Below the pieces are notes generated by a model that saw nothing but the letters and a program-made list of their open reading frames with translations, made no database searches and had not been told where the DNA came from. 64,000 bases of DNA, from positions 1 through 64,000 of the forward strand of contig JAZKJV010002318.1 in NCBI GenBank assembly GCA_037367405.1, read 5' to 3'. Every line of letters starts with the position of its first letter. Position 1 is the first letter of the stretch. The translations under genes and the position numbers were made by a program. Positions 34,388-45,983 of this stretch are shown piece after piece. This DNA comes from Ottelia alismoides. Its lineage: Eukaryota > Streptophyta > Magnoliopsida > Alismatales > Hydrocharitaceae.

Positions 34388-36908
34388 GAAGGATATAAAG
34401 AGATCCTCAAGCGCATCACGGAAGCGTGAGCGTCGTATCGGATACGACGAAGAACGACTAGTCGTACTAGTTGTTCGGTGCAGCGGAATTTAAAATTTTT
34501 ATTCGATGAAACCACATGATCCAAGAACGATTCTCGGATCGTTTCATCTATAACCACAACAAGTATAATGCAATACCTCTTGAAGCGTGGTTGATCGAGT
34601 CTCTAAGAGAAGAGACCTCCTGTCTCAAGTCCGATCGTCGGAGAGATTGCTTGCGAGCGCGGGGATGAACCGCGGTGTCCTCGCAATCCAAGAAGTTGAT
34701 CCAAGCACGGTTGCTCCTGATCTCGTCGCACGAGATCGAATGTCTCCTTCGTAGGCGAAGCACTTGAAGTAGACGGAGAACCGCAGAGCGTCGAAGCGGC
34801 AGCGCGAAGGCGAAGGCGACGACGATTCTCTCCACCAAGGTGGACAGCCACCAAGAAGAAGGGGGAGAGAGGGCTGTCGAGTATGGAGAAAGAGAGAGAG
34901 AGAAGAGTGCTACAATAACATGTAAAGAGAGAGCATGGTATGCCTCTCTATTTATAGGGTTTTGGGATCCATGGATCTCAATCCATGTGTCATATAATAT
35001 CAATGATTGAGATTGATTTATGACAATCCAATGGTCAAGATTGTTGTTGGTAAAAGCCAACAACTTGTGATTTAATTTTGATTAAATATATTTGCTAAAT
35101 CAAATAAATATTAATACCAAATTAAATCACACAAATAGAGAGAGAGAAATCAAGGGAGATGCACCTTCCTTATTGGAAGGGGGGACGGCCTCCAATTCCT
35201 CAAGGAATTGGTGCCGCCCCCTCCTTTCCAAAAGGAGAGGCAATCTCATGGATTACCATGAGATTGCATATTCCCTTGATTTTCTCTCTACTCAATTTCC
35301 AACAACAATTTGTTGGTATTTTAATTCACCAAAATAATTCTCAATTAATTTTGGGAATATTGCAATCTTGACATTGGAATATTGTGAATCAAATTCACAA
35401 CCCAAAACAAAATGTAATTTACATTTTCAATTAATTAAACAATGTGCATCCAATACACATTAATAATTAATCTACTAATATAAATTATATTTAACTCTCT
35501 CTAATACATTATAAATCACATTTATAATATATTATAAATAATTAGATATTGCTATCCATATTATTCTTATCCATAATAATTAAATCACATTTAATTATAT
35601 TGGATAATTTCTCATACATCATGATAATTAAATCACATTTAATTATCAACTTCTCTTTGCTTAGATCTTATGGAATTGCTCTTAAACCATTTAAGAACAA
35701 TGCTATTTCTCCTCAGATACTTGGAGATAAGGACAGGGCGATTGTATTATTCCACGTATAGTGACTTGGATTTTGAGATCACATCTCAAATCCAGATCCC
35801 ATGGACCTCTCATAGATGCTTGATTAAATCAAGACCGTAAACCTAATCTTCTCATTTGCATCTGAATCTCATTCAGATCAATGTCCAGTACATGGACTAA
35901 GATTAGGTCACTTCTCTAATGAGAGGAGTCACTAAAATCCAGACCTGTTTCATCACTCCCACGGAATGGAAGCGTCATGGTTATACAATCGTTTATGATC
36001 AAATCACCCTTCAGGTATTCCCAATACCTGCACATCCTGCATACTGGAAAACTCATGATCATCATGAAGATAAAGATCACTTTTACACTGTCATCTTTAT
36101 AGTCTGATCATTAAGTTTCTCAATCTTGGCCCTTGGGATATGGTACAGATCATATGCTTTCACAAAGCATATATCTTACCTTCAAATTCATATCATGCTT
36201 CTAAAGCATGATGACTATGCATGGAATTTGGTCAATCCCAATACCTCATGAGTGAGCTCATGTCTCCCGATTCACAAGTGAACCTGTATGATCCCTTTGA
36301 GAGATCATATTACTCATATGCCCTTACATGCACACCAGCTCGTCGGTGTATAGACCTTGATTAGATCATCAACCTATTGGTCTGCCAAATGTACATGCTC
36401 AGACATATAGTAATATATCTGTCTCTGGTCAGAGGATGTTTGCTTGTGATGTGACAGTATTCATCATAGGTCTTTGGTTATCTCGATCTCATTAAGTTAA
36501 CTCATTGACTCAACTAATCTGATACCTCTGAATCAATATTCCTATGCAGAGGACCTGCATCAAGAGGTCGATCAGATATCAGTCTACTGAGATGGGATTG
36601 CCACCTCCCACTCAGACTGGAGATCACTACTTGTTAGTCATTGATGATGCTTGATGAGTCCTCTATCTAACTCCTTAGATATTCATCCAAGCATCAACCT
36701 CTATGATTCAACCATTGAATCAACAGCTGTATGATTATCAAGTTGGCCATGGTACATAACCCTTATTGTACAGAGAGACCTTATAGTGCATTCATTCATT
36801 CAATATCAGAAAGGGAGTGAAATAAAATCAATAACATTTATTGATAAATCATTTATTACAATAACATTTATTGTAGGAATGGTTCGCCTCGAGCTCACAT
36901 TGCTAACA
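34388..36908 (-). repeat. 3' LTR of the copia element (2521 bp)
   Basis: Aligns over its whole length with 45984-48419. It exceeds that copy by exactly 85 bp, the hairpin-forming segment at about 35164-35248. A TATA box CTATAAATAG is on the reverse strand at 34957-34948. Frames such as 35063-34548 are repeated in the other LTR and carry no known domain. In the first 170 bases I count five substitutions and one single-base deletion between the LTRs. Confidence 0.95.
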
Positions 36909-36922
36909 ATCTCCCACTAGCC
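36909..36922 (-). promoter_or_regulatory. Polypurine tract of the copia element
   Basis: The reverse strand reads GGGCTAGTGGGAGAT directly before the 3' LTR start TGTTAGCAA. It is the plus-strand priming site and lies only a few bases beyond the pol stop codon (36926-36924). Confidence 0.85.
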
Positions 36923-36923
36923 C

Positions 36924-39900
36924 TCAGAACCATTCAGGAACAAGCCTTAAACCCATACTCATTACATGCTGGTCAAAAACCTTCTGTGTCAGAGGTTTGG
37001 AAAGAGGATCAGCAACATTGTCGGCAGAGACCACCTTGGTGATGATGATGTCACCACGCTTTTGAATCTCCCGAATGATGTGGTATTTCCTTTCTACGTG
37101 CTTGCTCTTTTGATGCCATCTGGGTTCCTTCGCCTGGGCAATTGCTCCCGTGTTATCACAGAGTAGCGGGATGGGAGTATCAGAGGAAACTACGCCAAGC
37201 TCCTGGACGAACTTGCGCAACCACACCGCCTCCTTTGCAGCATCCGATGCGGCAATGTATTCGGCTTCTGTTGTTGAATCTGCTGTAGTGTCCTGCTTCT
37301 TGCTTCTCCAGCTCACAGCACCACCGTTCAACAGGAACAAAAACTCTGATGTCGACTTTCGATCATCAATATCCGATTGGAAGTCAGAATCTGTATATCC
37401 CAAGACTTGGAGATCACCATCTCCATAGACCAAGATGTAATCTTGCGTCCGTCTTAGATATTTGAATATGTTCTTTACTGCATTCCAGTGTTGTTCTCTA
37501 TAGCAGGATTGGTAACGTCTTACCACTCCCACTGCATGGCAGATATCTGGCCTAGTACATATCATGGCATACATTAAGCTTCCTACGGCTGATGCATAAG
37601 GACATCCAGCCATGGCCTTCTTTTCCTCAACAGTTTGAGGAGCCATTCCTTTAGACAGGTGGATACCATGTCTCAAGGGTAGGAATCCTTTCTTGGAACT
37701 ATTCATACGGAATCGTTCAAGAATCTTCTTAATGTATCCTTGTTGTGATAATCCCAATATCCTCTTCTCTCGGTTTCTGAACAGCTTCAGACCCAAGATG
37801 TAAGAGGCTTCTCCAAGATCTTTCATCTCAAAGGTATGGGACAGCCAAATCTTCACACTGGTCATCATCTCTGTATCATTCCCAATGATAAGGATGTCAT
37901 CTACATAAAGCACGATGAACACAATGGCGCTCCCACTAAGCTTCTTGTACACACAAGGTTCATCAGGATTCTGCACAAAATCATAACTTTTTATGGTTTC
38001 GTCAAATCTGATGTTCCAGCTACGAGAAGCTTGCTTGAGCCCATAGATGGATTTCTTCAGCTTGCATACTTTGCCATCCTCAGTCATGAAGCCCTGGGGC
38101 TGCTCCATGTAGATATCCTCCTCGAGGTATCCATTGAGGAAAGCCGTCTTGACGTCCATCTGTCAGATGTCGTAGTCAAGATATGCAGCTATAGCTAGCA
38201 ATGCCCTGATGGATTTAAGAATAGCCACAGGAGAGAATGTCTCATCGTAGTCGATGCCTTCTCTCTGTGTGTAGCCCTTGGCTACGAGCCGTGCCTTGAA
38301 AGTCTCTACTTTCCCATCAGGTCCCCTCTTTCTCTTGAAGATCCATTTGCACCCAATGGATTTTACCCCCTTAGGTGGATCCTCTAGGGTCCATACACCA
38401 TTTTTATGCATGGAGTCAATTTCTGACTTCATTGCTAGCATCCATCTATCCATGTCATGATCCGCGAGTGCTTCATCAAATGAAGTAGGATCATTGTCAG
38501 TTTCACCTGACACATGGAATCCATACCTCTCAGATGGTGCAACCACCCTCGAACTCTTTCGAAGAGTGGGTGTTTCATCTTTATTTACTTCTTCAGTTTC
38601 TGGTTCAGGAAGCTCAGAGTCCTCAGGGGACTCAATGAGTTCCTCTACTTCACTTTTGTCTTGACCTTTAAGGAAATCATCCTCCAGAAATTTCACATCT
38701 CTAGAGACAAAAATCTTTTGGGTCTCAGGGTCATAAAGTTGGTATCCAATACCATCTTTAACATACCCAATAAAGTAGCACTCACGAGAGCGAGATTCTA
38801 GCTTACTTGCATCCACATTCTTTGCATGGACCAAGAAACCCCAATCCCTCAAGTGATTAATACTAGGTTTGGTTCCATACCATAGCTCATGAGAAGTCTT
38901 AGGTACAGATTTGCTAGGAATCTTATTTAGGATATATATTGCAGTCTCTACTGCATATCCCCAGAAACTAAGTGGTAAATGTGCTTTGCTCATCATTGAA
39001 CGAACCATATCCATGATGGTTCTGTTGCGTCTTTCAGCAACACCATTAAGTTGGGGAGTTCCAGGAGGAGTGAGATTGGAAATGATTCCATTCTCTTTAA
39101 GGTATTCCTTAAATTCATCTGATAGGTACTCGCCACCTCGATCAGATCGAATTCGTTTAATCTTCCTATTGGTTTGGTTCTCAACCAAAACCTTGAACTC
39201 TTTGAACTTTTCAAAGATTTCAGACTTATGACGTAATAGGAAGATAAACCCGTATCGCGAATGGTCATCAATAAACGTCAAATAATATCGATATCCATTT
39301 CGAGTCGCGGTACTGAAGGGACCGCATACATCAGTATGTATTAAGTCAATAATACCTTCACATCTTGTAACCTTGTTACGGAAAGGCATCCTAGTCATTT
39401 TACCTCGAATACAATGTTCACAGGTAGGTAAAGGCTGAACCTGCAGAAAATCCGAAGGTCAATCCTTTATCAATCTATTGATCCTATCAACAGATAAATG
39501 ACCAAGCCTTTGATGCCAAATCATGTTTGAATGATTTATATTACTCCTGGATCTTTTAGGATTTTTATTAGTGGTTGTAACATTCATGACATGCTCATTA
39601 ATGCACAATTCATAGAGTCCTCCAGAAGTCAAAATACCCTCTGCAATATATTTATCATAATGATTTATGACTAATTTATTACAAAATAGGAATGAATATC
39701 CACTTCTAACTAGCTTAGATACAGATATCAAATTCCTTTTGACTTTAGGTACATAAAGACACTCTTTAAGTACTAGGACTCTTCCACTGGATAATGATAG
39801 TCGGCAGGTCCCGACGGCGACTGCTGCAACACTTGCATCAGATCCCATCTGGATGACTATCTCCCCTTCTTCAAGCTTTCTAGTTTCCTGAAAAAAATGC

Positions 39901-40880
39901 AACAAATTGCATACATGAAAAGAAGCACCAGAATCAACAACCCAACTTCCTTCTCGGCCAACGAGAAAGCTGGTTTCAATGATGAAAGTAGATTTCATAC
40001 ATGCTGGGGCTTTACCTTTGTCGATCGACTTTAGGTAATCTGGGCAATTACGCCTCCAGTGCCCCGGCTTCTTGCAGTGGTGACAGACGTCGGTTTTCTT
40101 CGACGCCATTAAAGTGGATGCATTGGAAGATGAGCCAACACTTTGTCCCTTATTCTTTCTCTTCTGGGTTGGGCCCTTCCGAGAACCTTGCTTCCGACTG
40201 CGCTTCCCTTTGACCTGTGCAACCATTGCAGTACCAGTGGGACCATCTTTCTTCATTACGTCTTCTGCAGACTTTAATGCAGCAAGAAGCCCAGCATTTG
40301 TCAGTTCCAGCTTATTCATGTGGAATGACACCACAAAGTTATTGAAAGATTTGGGCAATGACAGCAGAATGAAATCGGATTGCATGTCTGCATCCATCGT
40401 CGCCCCCAGAGTCTCCAGCTCTGACAAGTACCCAAACATTTTGAGTACGTGTTCACAGACCGAAGTCCCTTCCTGCATCTTGCAGCGAACCAGTTCTTTC
40501 AGAACATTGTATCGCTGGGTGCGGTTAATATCACCAAACATATCCTTTAGATTCTGCATGATATCCTGGCAAGTACTCATCTCCACATGTTGTTTCTGAA
40601 GAACATTGGAGAGTGAACCCAAGATGTAGCATCTAGCCAAGACATGATCTTCATCATACTTGTCATTATATGCTTTATCTTCCTTAGATTTAGGGTTTTC
40701 AGGTTTGTTTTCAGAGAGCACATAGCTGATGCGCTCTGCCGAAAGCACAAGCTCCAAATTACGGATCCAATCCGAGTAATTCGATCCGGTCAATTGGTTG
40801 ACCTCCAGAAGCCTGCTCAGTGGGTTCATGGACTTCATTTTCTGAAATTGAGAATGCACTATATTAGAACATATAATCAT
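36924..40880 (-). pseudogene. Copia gag-pol polyprotein, one frame with two internal stops
   Basis: A single uninterrupted frame of 1318 codons plus stop, without frameshift. Counting from the ATG at 40880 (the true start may be the internal Met at residue 15 or 18): Gag with a UBN2-like region (residues about 25-210); CCHC knuckle CHHCKKPGHWRRNC at 266-279; protease with VVDSGAS at 314-320; gag-pre-integrase MIWHQRLGHL; integrase with D, D and E in IHTDVCGP, RSDRGGEY and NGVAERRN; reverse transcriptase with MDVKTAFLNG and YVDDILIIGN; RNase H with DNTGAI and TEAEYIAASDAAKEA. Nonsense codons: TGA at 39461-39459, where the family normally has glycine after RLIKD, and TGA at 38165-38163, where the family normally has tryptophan before QMDVKTAFL. 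Both are single-base changes. The element is otherwise coding-competent, so inactivation is recent relative to the other relics here. Confidence 0.95.
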
Positions 40881-41854
40881 ATATTCAATTTTTATGATAT
40901 TTGATTAAGGCATTTTTAAATCAAATTAGTCTTGCTATGTCAACTATGAAAGTTTATTCCCTTATTCACTTTTAAAGTAGGAGATATACTTACCTATACA
41001 TCTCAAGCAAGAACTGGGATCTCCTCTTTATCTTTGTCATATCCCAATAATATGAGAACCTATGACTCCAATAAAGAGAAGCGGGAACACATTCCGCCTT
41101 GCAAGTCCAACTTGCATTTCCCAATTCGGTATTTAATACCCGAGCCCTTAATTGAACCAACCATCAACAAGAATACAACTCTCTATGCGCAATCCAATAT
41201 CGCCACAATAATATGAGGACCCGATATTGGGGTCACTACGCATACGTCCTTACTCTTTCGAGAAGCGACGAGCCCAATCCAAACGGATCATATGTGGGAG
41301 CTGTCGCTTTGGACAGGCGTCTCCCACATATAATATTTGGCGACGAAACCCTTCGCCTTGACGGGAGACCATGGATGTCACTTATGTGATCCTCCATCTC
41401 TTATTCAAATTTAATTAATTACTATGAATAACATTCATATAATTAATTCTTCCAAGGGAATTATTAACTCTAATCATGTTAGAGTATTTTCAATTGGATA
41501 TAATTTACTTAATCATATTAAATTAATTATCAATCCAATTCAATCAATCAAACTTAATTTTATGCTCGAATATATATATGATATTATTCTCAAAGTACGT
41601 ATTAATTCGTATTTTAATAATTAGAAAAATACATCATAATCCCTCGGACATTATCCCGGCCCTACCCGCTGTCATGGCCAGTACCGGTGGGAGTGGGACG
41701 GACCGCATACGTTGCAACCCGCTACCCCAGCGATCCCCGACTAGACACCATATCCGCCTCGGGAAAGGATAATGCCAAATTGATTAATTTGTACTTGAGA
41801 TGATCATCGGTTCTTCAACCTAAATTATACCACATAGTAATCAAAATAATTTTG
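40881..41854 (-). other. Copia leader, part next to gag
   Basis: Untranslated region between primer site and gag, in element orientation the second part. Contains inverted pieces such as 'tgggagctgtcgc...ggcgtctcccaca' (about 41297-41335) that could fold. No domain in any frame. Copia leaders are usually shorter; with the solo LTR removed the leader is about 1.65 kb. Confidence 0.65.
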
Positions 41855-41859
41855 ATTAT

Positions 41860-44800
41860 TGATGACCGTTCAAGCGACAGAGGTAAAGGTACAGAAATAG
41901 GTCGTTGCGACCTCAATCACTCAGACTCGGGTCAACAAGAAGAATGAACCACTTAATGCAAATAAAATCAATCAAAATGGAGAAGCAAGCGGTCCTGCTA
42001 TGTATTTAACCTGGTATAGCTTCCAGGGTCGAACTCAAGGAGCACGGGTTGGCTGAAGGCCTACGAAGTAGTAAAAAAATGAATAAAATAAAAGGCAAAA
42101 TATTTTTAGTGGTTTTTAATTATTTTTATATTTTTTTGGATTTTTAAAATATAAAGAAAATAAGAAAAGCAAAAACAAGCACACTTCAACAATTTATTTA
42201 ATGCAACAAAAATCAAGCAAAAATTCAAACAAAAATATTTTTATGTGTTTTATAATTTTTTATGTTTTTGGTGAATTTTTGGGATTTTTCTGATACTTAT
42301 TTTAATTTCTAAAAATCAAACAGTAACAAAACTAAGTGGTACTGTCCAGCCAAGCCTAAAGTCCCTAGATAAAATACCTAAGGACCTCAAAAAGGCCTGG
42401 AGGTAATTTTCCTAGAAATTAGATGAAATAAGGAAAATTTAGGTACCAGATTTATTGTTTTTGGATTTTTAATGTATTTATTAGAATTTTTATGGGTTTT
42501 TAGGAGTTTTTAAGTTTTTAAGGTTTTTGATCAGTGAAAAATAGCCAAAATTGGCTAGAAAATCAAGGAACACAAAACAAATAGTACCGAATTTTTATAG
42601 AATTTTTAGGGGAGTTTTTATATTTTTTTGGGGTTTTTAAAACTAGACAGTAGCTAAAATGATAGTTTTTGAATTTTTAAAAATAGCAAACGAAATCCAA
42701 AATGTCCTCAAAAATTCTCAAAAATCCTACAGCATGGCAGGAGCTACGTTTCAAATTTTCATCGAATTTGGAGGTGATTTGATATTTTATTCAAAAATCA
42801 CAAGAGGGTACTGTGCACAAGGACTGAAATGCAAATACCCAAAGTTCTGGGGGTCCCGGTGCAAAATACCCAACAAAACACGCGCGAGGCGCGTGCCTGG
42901 GGCACTCAGGGACCTATATGTAATAAAAATAAGGTCCGAGGACTAATTGGTAACACGTACCAAAAGTCCGAGGGCCTCAGTTGCAATTTACCCACAAATA
43001 AACGCACATGCGGAATAAAACCATTCACAGGGGCATAAATGCAAATACTAAAAAGATTCTTTCATTTCAGAACAATCAGAACTACAAGGACATATGATGG
43101 AAATAACCCAAAAATACACGTGACGAAGCACGTGGCTCACACAGGCAGGGGTATATAAGCAAATACTCTAAAGTGCAGGGTCCATTGTGCAAATAAACCT
43201 AAAACTAAATAACGTGCTTAAATATTTACAGGACTCAAATGAAATAAAACTAAGATAAGGGCCTAAGGGTAATTTACCCTTTATTAACCGGAGCTGACGG
43301 ATGGCCGACACGTGGCGATCGGACGGTCGAGGTGGGGGCGGCTCTCAACGCTGCTCTGCTCTGGTCGATCCAACGGTCCAGGCCAGGACACGTGTGGATC
43401 TAACGGCCTGGATCTGTCTCCTCAGATCTGACGTCCACGGGCGCTCCATAGATGGACGGTGCTGATCAAAACTGGAGCGAGGAGGGCAATCTAACGGCTC
43501 TCGAGGGTGCTGGATGAACTGATGGCCGGCGAACTTCGCCGGCCTCGTGAAGGCGCCTCCGGCCTCCTCTGCTGCGCCTGAAGATCGGAGGAGCTCCGGC
43601 GTGAAGGTGCGCAGCTGCTAGTGGTCTCCGATGCCCTAGCCGAGCTCGGATGAGCTCCGATGAGGGTGGCGGAGGTGAAGCTCCTGGGCTAGATGTCTGG
43701 AGGCCTCAGATGGCCTCTGCTGGTCCTGCAAAACAGCTCAGAAACTTCGCGGGTCGAGGGCAAAGTGCCTCGACCCGGTTAGGCGGCGTGAAGGTGAATG
43801 GTGCGTCGGTGCGGGCGAACCCCGGCGATGCGACGGCGAAGGGGTTCGAGCCCCAGCTCCTGTGCGAGCTGGGTTGAATGGAGGGGCGGAGAAGGTGCGC
43901 GTAGGAAGGGCGAACGTGACGGTCGGATCCGATGGTCGGGAGGTGGTCGGAACCGGGGTGAATCGACGAAAAAGTACGACGGCGAAGATTGGGGGAAAGC
44001 TGAAATCAAAGGAAAGGGCGGAGCTAAGGGGGTACCTGGATGGATGAATAGACTGGTCTGGAGCTGGGGAAGCTCCCGGTCGTAGCCTCGAGGGACGTCT
44101 GGGCCCGAGGCTCGGAGCTCGCACCAGTGGCGGAGCTACGGCGGAGCTACTCGCCGGATCAGTGGTATCCGGCCCCTCTCCTCGCTGCGACAGCACCTGG
44201 AGCGAGCTGTCACTCACGCTCGAGCACTGGAGGTCACGGGGGATGGAGCGAATGAGCCAAAGATGATCAATGAAGGAGGCGGAGCTCGGCTTTATACGTG
44301 GGGATGATCCGGAAAGAAGTGCGCGGGTAGGGAAATCAGGAGCGCGGATCCCGATGCGGTAGCTCCGGTGAGGGTCTCGGGTGTGACGTGAAGGAGTCGG
44401 ACCCGGGGTTTAGGCGAGATGGAGTCGGGTCGAGCGGGTAAAAATATGAGAATAGGGGTCCGGTGCTCGAGTCCGTGGGAAGTGGTCCTGGGGGGGCCAG
44501 TTGACCGGGCGGTCAACATCCCCCAGGGCCAATGGCTGAAGGCCACGTGGCTGAATCAAGAAGTGACGAATACACATAGCTAGGGGCCGAATCAGCAAAA
44601 ACCCAAAACATGAAATATTTTTATTTTATTTTTTTCTATTTTTTGGTGATTTTTAATTAATTTTTGGAAATAAAAATAAGGTATATACATTATATATCTA
44701 TATATATAGGTATATATACAATGTATTTTTGGTATTTTTGCTCTTTCTATTTTTATTTTGATTTTTGCTTTGATTCTTTTTATTTTATTTATTTACAAAG

Positions 44801-45292
44801 TATAGCATAGATTATTTACAAAAAGTTTAAAAATTAATTTTGTATAAATATATATATATATAGGTGTGGTTTATGTACATGATGAAAGGATATTTCTTAA
44901 TCTTTTTGATTTTTAATTTTTTATTTTGTTTTTATATTAATAAATATATACAAATATTTACAAGCATATTTTTGTGTGAGGAAAATATAATTTTATTTAT
45001 TTTTATAGATATTTACACAAGAGCCCCTATCTCCCTCTACTTTGGCTTTTATGCGGTCAGGCCCATGCTGAGCCCTCCCTTGGGTTAGGTTGTTCAATAT
45101 TTATTCTAAATATTTCCCTCTTTTTCTTTTTAATCTTTATTCTTTTATTTTTGCACAAAAACATGCTAATTATAGGTTTTTACACAATGCATGCTTTTGG
45201 TAATCATTCCTATTTACATATATCTACATGCATTTGCAAAGGTTTTTGTAGCTAAAATATAAGAATAAAGAGTGATGAATGGGTATTCATCA
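41860..45292 (-). mobile_element. Solo LTR nested in the copia leader (3433 bp)
   Basis: Begins TGATGACCGTTC and ends GGTATTCATCA, so the tips form TGATGA...TCATCA. Target duplication ATTAT at 41855-41859 and 45293-45297. On the reverse strand a GC-rich portion (44560-43270) carries a TATA-like GTATAAAGC near 44295 and several gatc(c/t)aacggtc words, then an AT-rich portion, the same plan as 1-2830. No retroviral genes lie inside. The frames at 43650-44217 are GC artefacts with no domain. The orientation is inferred from this similarity. Confidence 0.85.
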
Positions 45293-45297
45293 ATTAT

Positions 45298-45967
45298 AAG
45301 GAAATTTGCTAGACAAATTCCCAATCCTATTCAAGCATAGAGTTTGATGATTGTGATTCCAATTATGTTTTAGATCAAATCTAATCAACTAATTGGTTGG
45401 GGCCAAGTCAATTAAGGAAATAATCATCTTCTAATATTTCAAAATATTTTCCATAATTATTTCTCGAAATTAACAATTAATTTCATTAATTGACAATCAC
45501 ATGGTTCTTGATTAGGAAAGCAATTTCAGCAGTGACCCCTACTTACTAAAATTAGCATATCTCAATCATATTAAATCCAAATTAAGCAAAGTCAATTTCT
45601 AAAGTTTGCTAATTTGATTTAGGACAGAACCTAAGTGATGTTTCACGCATTTCGAGGAAAATCTAAACAGTAATTAATATTTTAATCACGTTCAGATTCA
45701 CAGTTCCCGCAACAGTGCATACATGTTCATTAAAACGACCATATCTCGAGCATACGAAATCCGATTTACGCAAACTCAGATCCTATGGTTTCCTTATTCA
45801 ATGGGGAACATAATACAAGTATAAAATTCGTGTTTAAACAATTTAAACAGTGCCGAATTTATTTACTGAACAGATCTGCGAAATCAAATGCGATGAAAAC
45901 TTTCGCGACCTTATCGAACCCAAGCCGTCCTTGGTTAACGAATCACTATTCGAAAGCATCGACCTAA
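45298..45967 (-). other. Copia leader, part next to the primer site
   Basis: Non-coding; no recognisable domain in any frame. Confidence 0.6.
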
Positions 45968-45980
45968 GGCTCTGATACCA
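45968..45980 (-). promoter_or_regulatory. Primer binding site (initiator tRNA-Met type)
   Basis: The reverse strand reads TGGTATCAGAGCC, complementary to the 3' end of plant initiator tRNA-Met, three bases from the 5' LTR. This is where reverse transcription starts. Confidence 0.92.
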
Positions 45981-45983
45981 CTT

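Noticed and set aside
34548..35063. A 171-codon reverse-strand frame repeated at 46144-46659
   Set aside because: It is repeated only because it lies in both LTRs of one element (R-U5 region), and it has no recognisable domain.
43650..44546. Frames of up to 159 codons in a GC-rich segment
   Set aside because: They lie inside the solo LTR with proven ends and show low-complexity composition without motifs.
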